From: a virus
DNA length: 64,000 nucleotides
Reading direction: 5' to 3' (one strand)
Virus record (IMG/VR): IMGVR_UViG_3300047554_000303
Coordinates: 27,621 to 91,620 of that record
Below the pieces are notes generated by a model. It did no database searches, was not told where the DNA came from, and saw nothing but the letters and a program-made list of their open reading frames with translations. The position numbers were made by a program, and so were the translations under genes. Below, in pieces: positions 1 to 6,245 of this stretch (the first letter of the stretch is position 1; every line of letters starts with the position of its first letter).

Positions 1-1855
1 TGACGGCTGCAATAACAACCTTTTCTGATTGTTCACGGACCTGAGGGGACATGTCTGCTCCCGCATTTCCAAGGGCGTTGAATACTTCAACTGCTGCTCC
101 AGCTACGTTTCCAATAAGCGGTATAGCCGCTAGTTCCTCGTCTAATACGATGTCGTCTGCCTGAGCCGCTACTAATAGCAAGTCCAAAGCAGCCTCATAC
201 TCTTCAGAGCCTTGCTCTGCAGTCTCAAATGTTTCCAGAGCGATACTTACCAAGACACCAACCTGCTCCTCAGTTAGAGTGGTCGGATTGATGTTTTCTA
301 TAACGGCTACAACATCTTCGATTGGAGTATCAGATGTTAAATCTTCTGGAGTTTCTGGAGCAGGCTCAGGCTTGGGTTCGGGACGTGGTTCTGGTGTCGG
401 GTCTACTGTGGGGGCTGGTTCTGGCTCTTCAGGAACTGGCTCAGGAGTAGGCGATGGTTGAGGCGTTTCTGTGGGTTCTGATTCTGGGGTATCTACTGGG
501 GTGGGGGTTGGAGTCGTGGTCGGAGAAGGTTCTGGCTCGGGACTCGGCGTCGGTTCTGGCTCAACGGGCACTGATTCTGTCACGGGTTCTGGGGTCGTTT
601 CTGGACTCGGCTCTACTGGCTGCGGCACTACTGGTTCTGGCGCTGGTGTTGGTTCAGGGTCTGGGGTAGGCTCAGGTGTTTGTATGGGGGTAGGTTCGGG
701 GGATACAGTCACGACTGACGATTGAGTAGGCTCAAACTGTCTAGCCCAGTCATTTGCATCTTGTAAAGCTCTGTCTGTCTCTGCTTGAGCTTGTTGGGCT
801 TGCTCTTCGGGGCTTAATACTGGAGGAGGAGTAGGCTCCACAGGTATTGGAGTAACAATAGCCTGTGCGTATTCAAAGTCCACTACAAGCTTCTTGTACC
901 ATCCAGGACAAGGGTCTCCGAACGTTCCGTTATCCGAACTTAGAACTCCTGATGTTTGACCTATAACGGCGGTTGCTACAATCGTGGACACTTCTACTCC
1001 ACAGTCACTATCATGAGCCACATACCTAGCCACTACTCCAGAAACCACCATGCCCTCTGGCGCTTGAAACTCAAGTGTGTTACCCTCATTAATTACGTAA
1101 TCCCACACAGGAGGCAAAGGTGTACTTGGTTCTGGTGAAGAAGTTGGTTCTGTGGAAGGTGACTCTGTCACTTCTTCTGACACTGACGGCAATTCTGGCT
1201 GTGGCTCTGGCGAGCTGGTGGACTCAGGAGTTGGCGATAGGGTTTCTGACTCTGATGCTTCTGGGCTCACAGATGGGTCTTCTGTGGGACTGGGGCTCTC
1301 AGAAGGCACTTCGGGAGATTCGGATAGTTCAGTAGATGGGGAAGACGTTTCTGAGCTGGTTGATGACAAATCAGGTGACGAAGTGGGTTCTGGTGATGCC
1401 GACTCTGATGTTGGCTCTGGGGTTGGTGTATTTGTGGGTTCGGGCGCAGGAGTTCCTGTCACGACCACGTTCATAATCGGTCCGTAGAAACCTCCCCAAA
1501 ATCCTCGGTCAATGCCTTCTAAACGAACAGTCTGTGTTCCAGTAATCGTGTAGGTGTAAGTTCTAGCAGTGTGCTTCTCTGTGATTTCAAGAGTGTCTGA
1601 ACCTACGGTAATCTTGTAGGTGTCAATTACTTCACCATTTCCACCAATCTTGTTGGTGATGTCGTTAGTAACTGTGATAGCAATAGTTACGTCAGTAAAC
1701 TCACGCTGAGCGTAGCCCCATGAGTAGCTGAACTGCATAGTGTCGCCAGATAAGGCAACGTTGTAAGATGCTTGCCAAGAGGCTTGTGCTGGGGATGCTA
1801 AGAATAAAGAGCCGAATGCTAGGAATAGTGCTGCGAATATGCGCAGGTTTCTCAC
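1..1855 (-). CDS. Secreted Pro/Thr/Ser/Glu-rich repeat protein, C-terminus outside window
   Basis: The frame is open from a GTG at 1855 to the window edge (618 codons), so the C-terminus is missing. Residues 1-25 look like a signal peptide: basic start MRNLR, hydrophobic core, likely cleavage after SPAQA. About 26-126 look beta-rich. About 127-245 and 342-508 are low-complexity tracts of short EPT, SPEP, TPEP and SES units; 246-341 between them is more ordered and holds Cys residues; a helical domain starts near 510. The GTG overlaps the stop of the holin-like gene (GTGA), so the two are probably translationally coupled. Placement beside holin and peptidase genes suggests an exported protein acting at or beyond the host wall late in infection. 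I recognise no family; an adhesin, wall-spanning or spanin-like role is speculation. Confidence 0.8.
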   Translation of the reverse strand, partial: MRNLRIFAALFLAFGSLFLASPAQASWQASYNVALSGDTMQFSYSWGYAQREFTDVTIAITVTNDITNKIGGNGEVIDTYKITVGSDTLEITEKHTARTYTYTITGTQTVRLEGIDRGFWGGFYGPIMNVVVTGTPAPEPTNTPTPEPTSESASPEPTSSPDLSSTSSETSSPSTELSESPEVPSESPSPTEDPSVSPEASESETLSPTPESTSSPEPQPELPSVSEEVTESPSTEPTSSPEPSTPLPPVWDYVINEGNTLEFQAPEGMVVSGVVARYVAHDSDCGVEVSTIVATAVIGQTSGVLSSDNGTFGDPCPGWYKKLVVDFEYAQAIVTPIPVEPTPPPVLSPEEQAQQAQAETDRALQDANDWARQFEPTQSSVVTVSPEPTPIQTPEPTPDPEPTPAPEPVVPQPVEPSPETTPEPVTESVPVEPEPTPSPEPEPSPTTTPTPTPVDTPESEPTETPQPSPTPEPVPEEPEPAPTVDPTPEPRPEPKPEPAPETPEDLTSDTPIEDVVAVIENINPTTLTEEQVGVLVSIALETFETAEQGSEEYEAALDLLLVAAQADDIVLDEELAAIPLIGNVAGAAVEVFNALGNAGADMSPQVREQSEKVVIAAV

Positions 1856-2121
1856 TTCTTCTCGGCGGCTCCTTGCTCATCTAAGCCCTTGAGTTTCACC
1901 GTCTGCCTAAATGCAGCATTGATTTCGTCTAGTGTGAGTTTTCCATCTTCTAAGAAGGCTAGAGCAAGTAGCTCCACTACCTTAAATACTGCGAGGATAC
2001 CGCCCATAGCGGCTGCAACCCACAGTTCTACGCCCATAATTGAGCCTGCACCGATAACGCCCAGTGCAGATGCGACAAATGTAGCTACAACGCGTAGCAT
2101 TACATTTCCAAAAAGTTTCAT
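1852..2121 (-). CDS. Small membrane protein, candidate holin
   Basis: 89 residues. Two hydrophobic stretches can be seen (roughly 9-28 and 31-55, the second holding GVELWVAAAMGGILAVFKVV), followed by a charged C-terminal tail ending EQGAAEKK. Size, two membrane segments and a charged tail fit a class II holin, which would permeabilise the membrane and let muralytic enzymes act. The secreted NlpC/P60 gene lies about 560 bases upstream on the same strand. Its stop overlaps the start of the downstream secreted Pro/Thr-rich gene. The holin role is inferred from topology and context, not from a recognised family motif. Confidence 0.6.
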   Translation of the reverse strand: MKLFGNVMLRVVATFVASALGVIGAGSIMGVELWVAAAMGGILAVFKVVELLALAFLEDGKLTLDEINAAFRQTVKLKGLDEQGAAEKK

Positions 2122-2169
2122 TCTCTCTCCTAAGTAATTGCACCGAGTTGTATTACTTATTAGAGAAAG

Positions 2170-2421
2170 TTACTGCTGAAAGCCCCCGAAGCCAGCGTCT
2201 GCCACTACGTTGCCCGCGGTAGTGTCTGCAGCTGGTTGATTGTTTGTGTTGGTGGCTGTACTCATTGCCCCGTAGTTAGTTGTCGAAGAGTACATCACTG
2301 GGTACTGCTGCCACCAAGGACTGTTAGGAACGTTGTTCCCACGAGTCTTTCCAGGTACCGCATTAAGCTCTAGCAAATACGGGACGAGCTGGTTATCTTC
2401 CCATGAAGGTCCAGGCATCAT
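2170..2421 (-). CDS. Small hypothetical protein
   Basis: 83 residues starting MMPGPSWED and ending GFGGFQQ; rich in Asn, Thr, Gly and Gln in its second half and without charged clusters. It overlaps the upstream acidic 47-residue gene (ATGA). The composition resembles small virion-associated or assembly proteins, but no family is recognised. The second Met is an equally possible start. Confidence 0.6.
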   Translation of the reverse strand: MMPGPSWEDNQLVPYLLELNAVPGKTRGNNVPNSPWWQQYPVMYSSTTNYGAMSTATNTNNQPAADTTAGNVVADAGFGGFQQ

Positions 2422-2561
2422 TCTTCGTCATCCCAAGTCTCGTACTCTTCTGCATCGAAGAGAGCATAGAGGAGGTCATCATCTAAGTCATCTCCGTCGA
2501 AATAGAAATCGTCGTAGTCATCTTCGAAGTCGAAGGGGTCCAAGGCGTCATTCCTACCCAT
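2418..2561 (-). CDS. Very acidic 47-residue protein
   Basis: ATG at 2561, TGA at 2418-2420. More than a third of the 47 residues are Asp or Glu, with aromatic residues interspersed (runs such as FDFEDDYDDFYF). The stop overlaps the next start (ATGA), which supports translation. Such acidic mini-proteins can act as DNA mimics or charge-neutralising partners of basic proteins, but nothing here shows a function. Confidence 0.6.
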   Translation of the reverse strand: MGRNDALDPFDFEDDYDDFYFDGDDLDDDLLYALFDAEEYETWDDEE

Positions 2562-2603
2562 GATGGTAGTTTCTCACGATTTATAGGGTATTACACTCTA
2601 AAG

Positions 2604-2676
2604 TCCCTGCGGTCAGATTCGAACTGACACTTTTACGATTTTAAGTCGCTTGCCTCTACCGTTGGGCTACGCAGGG
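2604..2676 (-). tRNA. tRNA with anticodon UAA (Leu, UUA codon)
   Basis: Cloverleaf read on the minus strand: acceptor CCCTGCG / CGCAGGG (7 pairs), D-arm GCCC-AACGGTAGA-GGC, anticodon loop CTTAAAA giving UAA, T-arm GTCAG-TTCGAAT-CTGAC, discriminator A. The anticodon stem has an A-A apposition at its top and one G-U pair. The variable region is only 5 bases, whereas bacterial leucine tRNAs normally carry a long variable arm, so identity is uncertain: Leu is assigned from the anticodon and the A discriminator only. No CCA is encoded. UUA is rare in many actinobacteria, which would explain a phage carrying its own decoder. Confidence 0.8.
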
Positions 2677-2682
2677 TGCTAC

Positions 2683-3312
2683 CTAGTCTATGTCTAGATA
2701 GCGTCGAATAGTGGACTTGTAGGTGACCAAGCTTGGGTGGTCTAGAGGCAGAACCTCAGTCGACCTTCCAGGCTTGAAGCCTGCGTGGACAATTAGTCCA
2801 TCACCTACGTAAATACTGGAGTGAAAGTATCCAGATGAATTACCAAATACGATGATGTCTCCTATTTGGGGCTTTTCCACCTCAGTGCCTAGCTTGGCTT
2901 GCTTAGCGGCAGAGTGGGGTAGTTCTACGCCCATTTCTCCGTAAGCCCAAGTGACTAGGCCTGAGCAGTCCCATCCAAGTGGCGTAGAGCCACTGAAGAC
3001 GTATCTGGTCTTTCCTACACGGTCTAGTACTGCTGTAACCATTGCTTCTAGTTCAGCTCTGTTAGAGACCTTCTGCTGCTCATACACCGCAGCTAGTTTG
3101 TTCTTCCTAACAACAGTTAGGGCGTCTGCCTCCGCTTTCGCAGAAGCTAGCTTTGCATCTTGTTCTAGTTGTGTTACTGCAGTCTTCGTTCCTAGCGGAG
3201 TGCTGTACTCCACCACTGGAAGTTCAACTGTTGTTCTTGTTTCCTGGGCGATTGCCGCTCCCGAAAGCGCCAGCAGGGATGAAACAGTAATGATTATTAC
3301 TGACCTCTTCAT
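2683..3312 (-). CDS. Secreted NlpC/P60 cell-wall endopeptidase (lysin)
   Basis: 209 residues. A signal peptide occupies about 1-22 (basic MKR, hydrophobic core, AIA cleavage site), so the enzyme is exported by the host secretion system. Residues 45-95 are helical and charged. The NlpC/P60 domain fills about 90-209, with catalytic Cys in WDCSGLV (C116), His in HSSIYVG (H164) and a third polar residue in IVHAG (H176). The family cleaves peptide bonds in peptidoglycan stems. Position in a cassette with a holin-like gene suggests a host-lysis role; being secreted, it may rely on membrane depolarisation for timing. Start is the ATG at 3312. Confidence 0.88.
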   Translation of the reverse strand: MKRSVIIITVSSLLALSGAAIAQETRTTVELPVVEYSTPLGTKTAVTQLEQDAKLASAKAEADALTVVRKNKLAAVYEQQKVSNRAELEAMVTAVLDRVGKTRYVFSGSTPLGWDCSGLVTWAYGEMGVELPHSAAKQAKLGTEVEKPQIGDIIVFGNSSGYFHSSIYVGDGLIVHAGFKPGRSTEVLPLDHPSLVTYKSTIRRYLDID

Positions 3313-3383
3313 TTAGCGACCTACCTTTCCTTGCGTTAGTACTTGGTCGTTTATTGTTGAGCGATATTAAGTTGTGAGGCCCT

Positions 3384-3412
3384 AGCCTAGTAGAAATTAA
3401 CCTGCAGTTCAA
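3384..3412 (-). promoter_or_regulatory. Possible sigma-70-type promoter for the lysis cassette
   Basis: On the minus strand TTGAAC (3412-3407), a 17-base spacer, then TAGGCT (3389-3384), 71 bases upstream of the NlpC/P60 start and just downstream of an intrinsic terminator that would isolate this cassette. The -35 is good but the -10 is a weak TANNNT match, so this is tentative. Confidence 0.3.
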
Positions 3413-3417
3413 CTAGA

Positions 3418-3450
3418 CAAAAAGAAACCCCGCTAGTTTTAGTAGCGGGG
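3418..3450 (-). terminator. Intrinsic terminator
   Basis: Perfect 8-bp stem (3428-3435 with 3443-3450, ccccgcta/tagcgggg) and a 7-base loop. On the minus strand the hairpin is followed by TTTCTTTTT. It lies 22 bases after the stop of the zinc-ribbon gene and before the lysis cassette. Confidence 0.85.
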
Positions 3451-3472
3451 TCTTAGGGGTAGAAACAGGCTG

Positions 3473-3643
3473 TTAGGCGTCTTTGCCCCAGCCTCCGCCC
3501 TTAAAAGTAACGGCTCCAACAGAGAACTTCTTACGACGAGCTATTGCACAAGTAGCGCAGATGATTACTGGGGAATCGGTAATTGGGTGCGAAATCTCAA
3601 CGACTGATTTGCACGTAGGACACTCATACTCGTAGCTAGCCAC
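3473..3643 (-). CDS. FmdB-type zinc-ribbon protein
   Basis: 56 residues. I place the start at the GTG at 3643 because AAGGAG sits 5 bases upstream and the product then begins ASYEYECP, the typical opening of FmdB-like zinc ribbons. Two CxxC pairs (CPTC and CATC) flank a short hydrophobic strand; the tail is basic, then Gly-rich (FKGGGWGKDA). The family binds zinc; its role is poorly known and in phages it is often a small putative regulator. Intrinsic terminator directly downstream. Confidence 0.75.
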   Translation of the reverse strand: MASYEYECPTCKSVVEISHPITDSPVIICATCAIARRKKFSVGAVTFKGGGWGKDA

Positions 3644-3659
3644 ATTTCTCCTTTGCACG

Positions 3660-3725
3660 TGGACTGTGTAGGAGTCGAACCTACAACTGGTTGAAAGGAA
3701 ACAAAAGACCCAGCACCCTCAGCCC
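3660..3725 (-). other. tRNA-like sequence, probably a tRNA remnant
   Basis: On the minus strand a perfect T-arm GTAGG-TTCGACT-CCTAC is followed by ACAGTCC and a discriminator A. The best 5' partner, GGGCTGA (3725-3719), pairs with 6 of 7 acceptor bases. Only 34 bases separate acceptor and T-arm, too few for normal D and anticodon arms, and I could not fold a convincing anticodon loop. I read it as a decayed tRNA or a tRNA mimic. Confidence 0.4.
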
Positions 3726-3728
3726 TAG

Positions 3729-3823
3729 TAAATAGAGGCAGGGACAAGACCGAAGACGTAATCGAAGTTTTTGTTAGATTAATAGGTTAGTTATTAATTT
3801 AACCTTGTCCCTACCGCTATTTA
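3729..3823. repeat. Long imperfect inverted repeat
   Basis: Arms 3729-3748 and 3804-3823 match at 18 of 20 positions (core agggacaag/cttgtccct) around an AT-rich 55-base loop. It fills the space between the 74-residue gene and the tRNA-like sequence. It could be a transcript-processing or regulatory stem; there is no T-tract next to it. Confidence 0.5.
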
Positions 3824-3825
3824 GT

Positions 3826-4050
3826 TTACTTTACTTCCTCCTCGGCCACATCAACCGATTCAGAAGTGTACCCAGAATACTCCAAAGCGCAGAGAGCGTG
3901 ATACGACACGCTGAAAAACTCTGACGCTTGTGGAAGCAGGTCTAGGACGTAAGCCCCCTCCTTGCCGTAGGTCTGACCCAAGTATTCCTCTAGAGCTGGA
4001 CCGAACACCTCTAGGAAACGGCTTGGGGTCATGGCTTTGTTAATGTCCAT
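3826..4050 (-). CDS. Hypothetical protein downstream of Hsp20
   Basis: 74 residues, mostly helical in appearance, acidic C-terminus (VDVAEEEVK). The start ATG at 4050 overlaps the Hsp20 stop by one base (TAATG), so it is probably co-translated with the chaperone. No family recognised; it may be a partner of the chaperone only by position. Confidence 0.6.
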   Translation of the reverse strand: MDINKAMTPSRFLEVFGPALEEYLGQTYGKEGAYVLDLLPQASEFFSVSYHALCALEYSGYTSESVDVAEEEVK

Positions 4051-4577
4051 TAGCTAATCTCAATCTGCTTAGGCTTCTTCTCCTCAGGGAGCTCAAGCTC
4101 TAGCTTAATGGTTAGTAGTCCGTCTTCAAGCTTGGCGCTCTTTACCTCAATGTACTCTGCAATAGCAAAGGTAGTGGTGAAGTTACGCTGAGCGATGCCG
4201 TGGTGGATTACCTGACCGTACTGTCCCTCTTCAGGGATGTCGTTGCGGTCTTCGATGTCTGAGCGCACCGTGAGTACACGGTCCTTTACAAACACCTCTA
4301 CTTCTTCCTTCTTGAACCCAGCAAGCGCCATGGTGATGGTGTAGCTGTCACCAGACTTAGTTAGGTTGTATGGAGGGAAGGAAGGCTTGTGCTGTGCTAG
4401 CTCTGTAAGGGTGTTGAACACAGAGTCATAGCCGATACCCCAACGGTCAATGTTGGGAAATAGGGAGTAAATAGTGGCAGGCTTCTGGTCTACTTTAGGT
4501 AAAGTTTTGTAAGGCTGCTTGTTTGGGTAGTGGGCATCCTTGTCCCACGGCTGGATTTCAAATGGATTTCTGGACAT
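4050..4577 (-). CDS. Small heat-shock protein, Hsp20 / alpha-crystallin family
   Basis: 175 residues. N-terminal 1-65 is Pro-rich and variable. The alpha-crystallin domain spans about 70-165, beginning PPYNLTKSGDSYTITMALAG, with the A-x-x-x-x-G-L type motif seen as LEDGLLTIKL near 152-161. There is no clear IxI tail, but IEI closes the protein. The family holds unfolding proteins as an ATP-independent chaperone. Similar genes occur in aquatic phages, where they are thought to help maintain host or virion proteins during infection. An inverted-repeat element lies about 55 bases upstream of the start. Confidence 0.88.
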   Translation of the reverse strand: MSRNPFEIQPWDKDAHYPNKQPYKTLPKVDQKPATIYSLFPNIDRWGIGYDSVFNTLTELAQHKPSFPPYNLTKSGDSYTITMALAGFKKEEVEVFVKDRVLTVRSDIEDRNDIPEEGQYGQVIHHGIAQRNFTTTFAIAEYIEVKSAKLEDGLLTIKLELELPEEKKPKQIEIS

Positions 4578-4629
4578 AGTATCTCTTTCTAGACGATACG
4601 TGCCTCAAGCATCCCTGCCCGAAGCACAG

Positions 4630-4677
4630 GTTGTGTATGAACACCCAGTTGGCGTGTTCGATAACAGTATACACAAC
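4630..4677 (-). promoter_or_regulatory. Two-step inverted repeat upstream of hsp20
   Basis: Outer arms gttgtgtat (4630-4638) and atacacaac (4669-4677) are perfectly complementary; inside, gaacac (4639-4644) pairs with gtgttc (4654-4659), leaving a 9-base bulge on one side. It lies in the leader between the terminator at 4716-4750 and the hsp20 start. It could be an operator or an RNA thermosensor-like leader; it matches neither CIRCE nor the HspR site. Confidence 0.4.
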
Positions 4678-4715
4678 TTTCAATAAATGGTGTATAAAGT
4701 CTGTTTAATGAAAAT

Positions 4716-4750
4716 GGGGCCAGACCTGCCGCAGCAATGGGTCTGGCCCC
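4716..4750 (-). terminator. Strong hairpin, likely terminator
   Basis: Perfect 11-bp stem (4716-4726 ggggccagacc with 4740-4750), 13-base loop. On the minus strand it is followed by CATTTTCATT, a weak U-tract. It would end a transcript coming from the gene-free region to its right before hsp20. Confidence 0.6.
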
Positions 4751-5257
4751 CAGCCGTTAGGTCTTGCGGTTACTCGGATTGCTCTCTGCATAGCCGTAAA
4801 CGGGTTTGTTAGTTCTATCTTACAACTTAATCTCTTGCGAGGTGCTGAACAATTACGAACCGCAGGTGTAAGTCTAGGAAGCAATCCCGTGGTTGGCCTA
4901 ATGCCTGTAATCAGGTTTAACCAACCAAGTGCGGTTGCTTCGCACCCCGACTAAGAATCGAACTTAGCAAGACAAGTTTTGGAGGCTCGTCCGTACCCAG
5001 TACTCAAGGCGTAGTATGACTCAGGGCCCGACTGTTACGTCTGCGGCCCTGAGTGCTCACATTAGTTAGTGTAGCAAACCGAGTGGACTAAGTGTGTAGT
5101 TTCCCACACGCCGTGTTCGGCTTTGCCGTGGGCAGTCAGGCGACGAAACCTGAATTACGCCCTCGTCTAGGCCTGCCCTATTCCGATACGCACCTCGGAA
5201 AAACAGTGTCAGGTTATCTGCAGTTCGCCTGAACGGATATGTGACCTACACCAAAAG
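4751..5257 (-). ncRNA. Candidate large structured non-coding RNA
   Basis: About 500 bases without a plausible gene, bounded by hairpins at 4716-4750 and 5268-5282. Complementary pairs visible by eye: 4776-4783 with 4880-4887 (8 bp), 4765-4771 with 4858-4864 (7 bp, would form a pseudoknot with the previous one), 4891-4896 with 4921-4926, 4929-4933 with 4941-4945, 5019-5028 with 5045-5054 (10 bp perfect), 5130-5135 with 5173-5178, and 5181-5186 with 5195-5200. It contains a tRNA-like T-arm plus anticodon arm (4943-4989). Strand is inferred from the flanking terminators. Known giant phage-linked RNAs such as GOLLD and ROOL also sit near tRNAs; membership cannot be judged here. Confidence 0.42.
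4943..4991 (-). other. tRNA-Trp-like 3' half inside the gene-free region
   Basis: On the minus strand: T-arm CTAAG-TTCGATT-CTTAG (4967-4951), 3' acceptor strand TCGGGGT, then G as discriminator, the identity base of bacterial tRNA-Trp. The anticodon arm GACGAG-loop-CTTGTC (4991-4986 with 4976-4971) shows CCA (Trp) in the loop. No matching 5' acceptor strand (ACCCCGA) or proper D-arm follows in the expected place, so this is not an intact tRNA. Confidence 0.45.
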
Positions 5258-5267
5258 GGGAAAAGGT

Positions 5268-5282
5268 GTTATCATGGATAAC
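5268..5282 (-). terminator. Small hairpin with T-rich tail
   Basis: GTTATC-CAT-GATAAC hairpin, extended by flanking G/C pairs, followed on the minus strand by ACCTTTTCCCCTTTT. Likely end of the leftward operon that carries the DUF3310 gene. Confidence 0.5.
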
Positions 5283-5299
5283 CCCGTCGTTCATACCTT

Positions 5300-5407
5300 T
5301 TATTTTACTTCTTTATTGTGGCACCTGCAACTGCAAAGTGCAGTACTGCCCTCACCAGGGCAATTCTTGTGGTCGTTCTCTGAGCACCATCCAAACATTC
5401 CAGTCAC
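5300..5407 (-). CDS. Small Cys-rich protein
   Basis: 35 residues from a GTG at 5407 that has GGAG 5 bases upstream, starting 17 bases after the DUF3310 stop. The frame is open further upstream but only by overlapping that gene. Cys and His residues cluster (GWCSENDHKNC, then CSCRCH), suggesting a single metal-binding knuckle. No assigned role. Confidence 0.55.
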   Translation of the reverse strand: MTGMFGWCSENDHKNCPGEGSTALCSCRCHNKEVK

Positions 5408-5423
5408 CTTTACTCCAGACCAC

Positions 5424-5648
5424 TCACTGGTTCTGGAGCCTCTTGATTTCGTCGTTGATGTAGAAGATGGCTTTTTCAAGGTCTTGGATGTGGGTGTCTT
5501 CATTCTTTATACCTGCCCTCCACAGATACTTCATAGCATTACCGATGTTGTAGTTACGGTGGCGTAGCACCGTAATAGCCTCTACGCCTGAGGGGTCGCT
5601 GGTGTAGTGAGGCGGGTGGTTTACCATGTCAGTCACTTCTGCGCTCAT
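5424..5648 (-). CDS. DUF3310 family protein
   Basis: 74 residues. The conserved core is visible as NHPPHYT near 10-16, followed by GVEAI and the AMKYLWRAGIKN helix, then DLEKAIFYINDEI. DUF3310 proteins are common in tailed phages and are sometimes called nucleotide-kinase-like, but the biochemical role is not established. The start overlaps the stop of the small membrane protein upstream (ATGA). Confidence 0.85.
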   Translation of the reverse strand: MSAEVTDMVNHPPHYTSDPSGVEAITVLRHRNYNIGNAMKYLWRAGIKNEDTHIQDLEKAIFYINDEIKRLQNQ

Positions 5649-5767
5649 TTGTTAAACGACCACCAAATCAAAGCACGAACGGCAAGCCAACCTACGACTA
5701 GATAAAGCCAACCGCCATCTAGTGCCCAATCAGTAAACCCAATCATGATGGGTCTCAAGTCAATCAC
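5645..5767 (-). CDS. Small single-pass membrane protein
   Basis: 40 residues from a GTG at 5767 that overlaps the upstream stop (GTGA) with GGAGAG 5 bases before it; an internal ATG at 5746 is an alternative. One hydrophobic segment (GGWLYLVVGWLAVRALIWW) fits one membrane helix. The stop overlaps the DUF3310 start. Function unknown. Confidence 0.55.
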   Translation of the reverse strand: MIDLRPIMIGFTDWALDGGWLYLVVGWLAVRALIWWSFNK

Positions 5768-6069
5768 TTCTGCTCTCCTTTGATTAGTGCGATTAGCAAC
5801 CCTAAGTGGTGCGGGGAAGTGCAGAGGTTTTCTGAATGGTGAGAGCCATCTAATACGCAGTTATGTTTCTCTAGCAGCTTGATAATGCGCTCTTCAGTGC
5901 GCTTCTCTGCCTGAATCTCAGCCCTAGCAATTTTGGTCTCAATCATCGCAATTAGTGCGTGGGGTGCATCTAGCAGGTCATTAGCCCAGTGCTCAGCGAG
6001 AGCCTTATCCTCAGCTTCAGATAGTTCTGCGTATTCGTCTGAGTGCATCCACTCAAGCCACTTGTTCAT
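5764..6069 (-). CDS. Hypothetical protein with ERIIKLLEK motif
   Basis: 101 residues, helical and charged. About 55-101 carries ERIIKLLEKH and ends LIALIKGEQK. The same pattern (ERIIKLLEK, then IxxLIxxIKGEQK at the very end) occurs in the plus-strand protein at 19392-19610, so the two are probably paralogs over their C-terminal halves. The KGEQK codons form the ribosome-binding site of the next gene (AAAGGAGAGCAGAAGTGA). Function unknown. Confidence 0.65.
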   Translation of the reverse strand: MNKWLEWMHSDEYAELSEAEDKALAEHWANDLLDAPHALIAMIETKIARAEIQAEKRTEERIIKLLEKHNCVLDGSHHSENLCTSPHHLGLLIALIKGEQK

Positions 6070-6077
6070 TCCCGCTC

Positions 6078-6245
6078 CTAATCAAAGTCCCAGATGAAAT
6101 CCTCTGGGTTGCCTACGGTGCGAGTATAGTCAGAGCCTCCGTCAATAGCAATTGCGCGACACCTGCACTCCACGAAGTCGTGTCGGTGCTGTGAGAAGAT
6201 GACGTCAAGACATCTGGCGCACATTACCTTAGGCCCCGACTTCAC
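6078..6245 (-). CDS. Small zinc-binding phage protein
   Basis: 55 residues from a GTG at 6245 (overlapping the upstream gene by 17 bases); an ATG at 6224 is an alternative. Pattern CARC, then SQHRHDFVECRCRAIAIDGG, is shared by a family of small phage proteins with a C2-HRHDF-CxC arrangement and an IDGGxDY motif (DUF7695-like, from memory). Two Cys pairs would bind one zinc. Role unknown. Confidence 0.65.
   Translation of the reverse strand: MKSGPKVMCARCLDVIFSQHRHDFVECRCRAIAIDGGSDYTRTVGNPEDFIWDFD

Noticed and set aside
279-1487. Plus-strand frames with Gly/Ser/Val/Asp-rich products
   Set aside because: They are antisense to the Pro/Thr/Ser/Glu codons of the secreted minus-strand protein; the low complexity creates open frames on the other strand. 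No ribosome-binding sites.
3224-3412. 62-residue minus-strand frame overlapping the NlpC/P60 start
   Set aside because: It overlaps the signal peptide in another frame, has no Shine-Dalgarno and an unlikely composition.
4943-4991. Intact tRNA-Trp gene
   Set aside because: No 5' acceptor strand or D-arm in a workable position, so only a tRNA-like partial structure is reported.
5241-5567. Plus-strand frames of 65-108 residues
   Set aside because: They lie antisense to the DUF3310 gene, whose family pattern is clear, and span a terminator hairpin.
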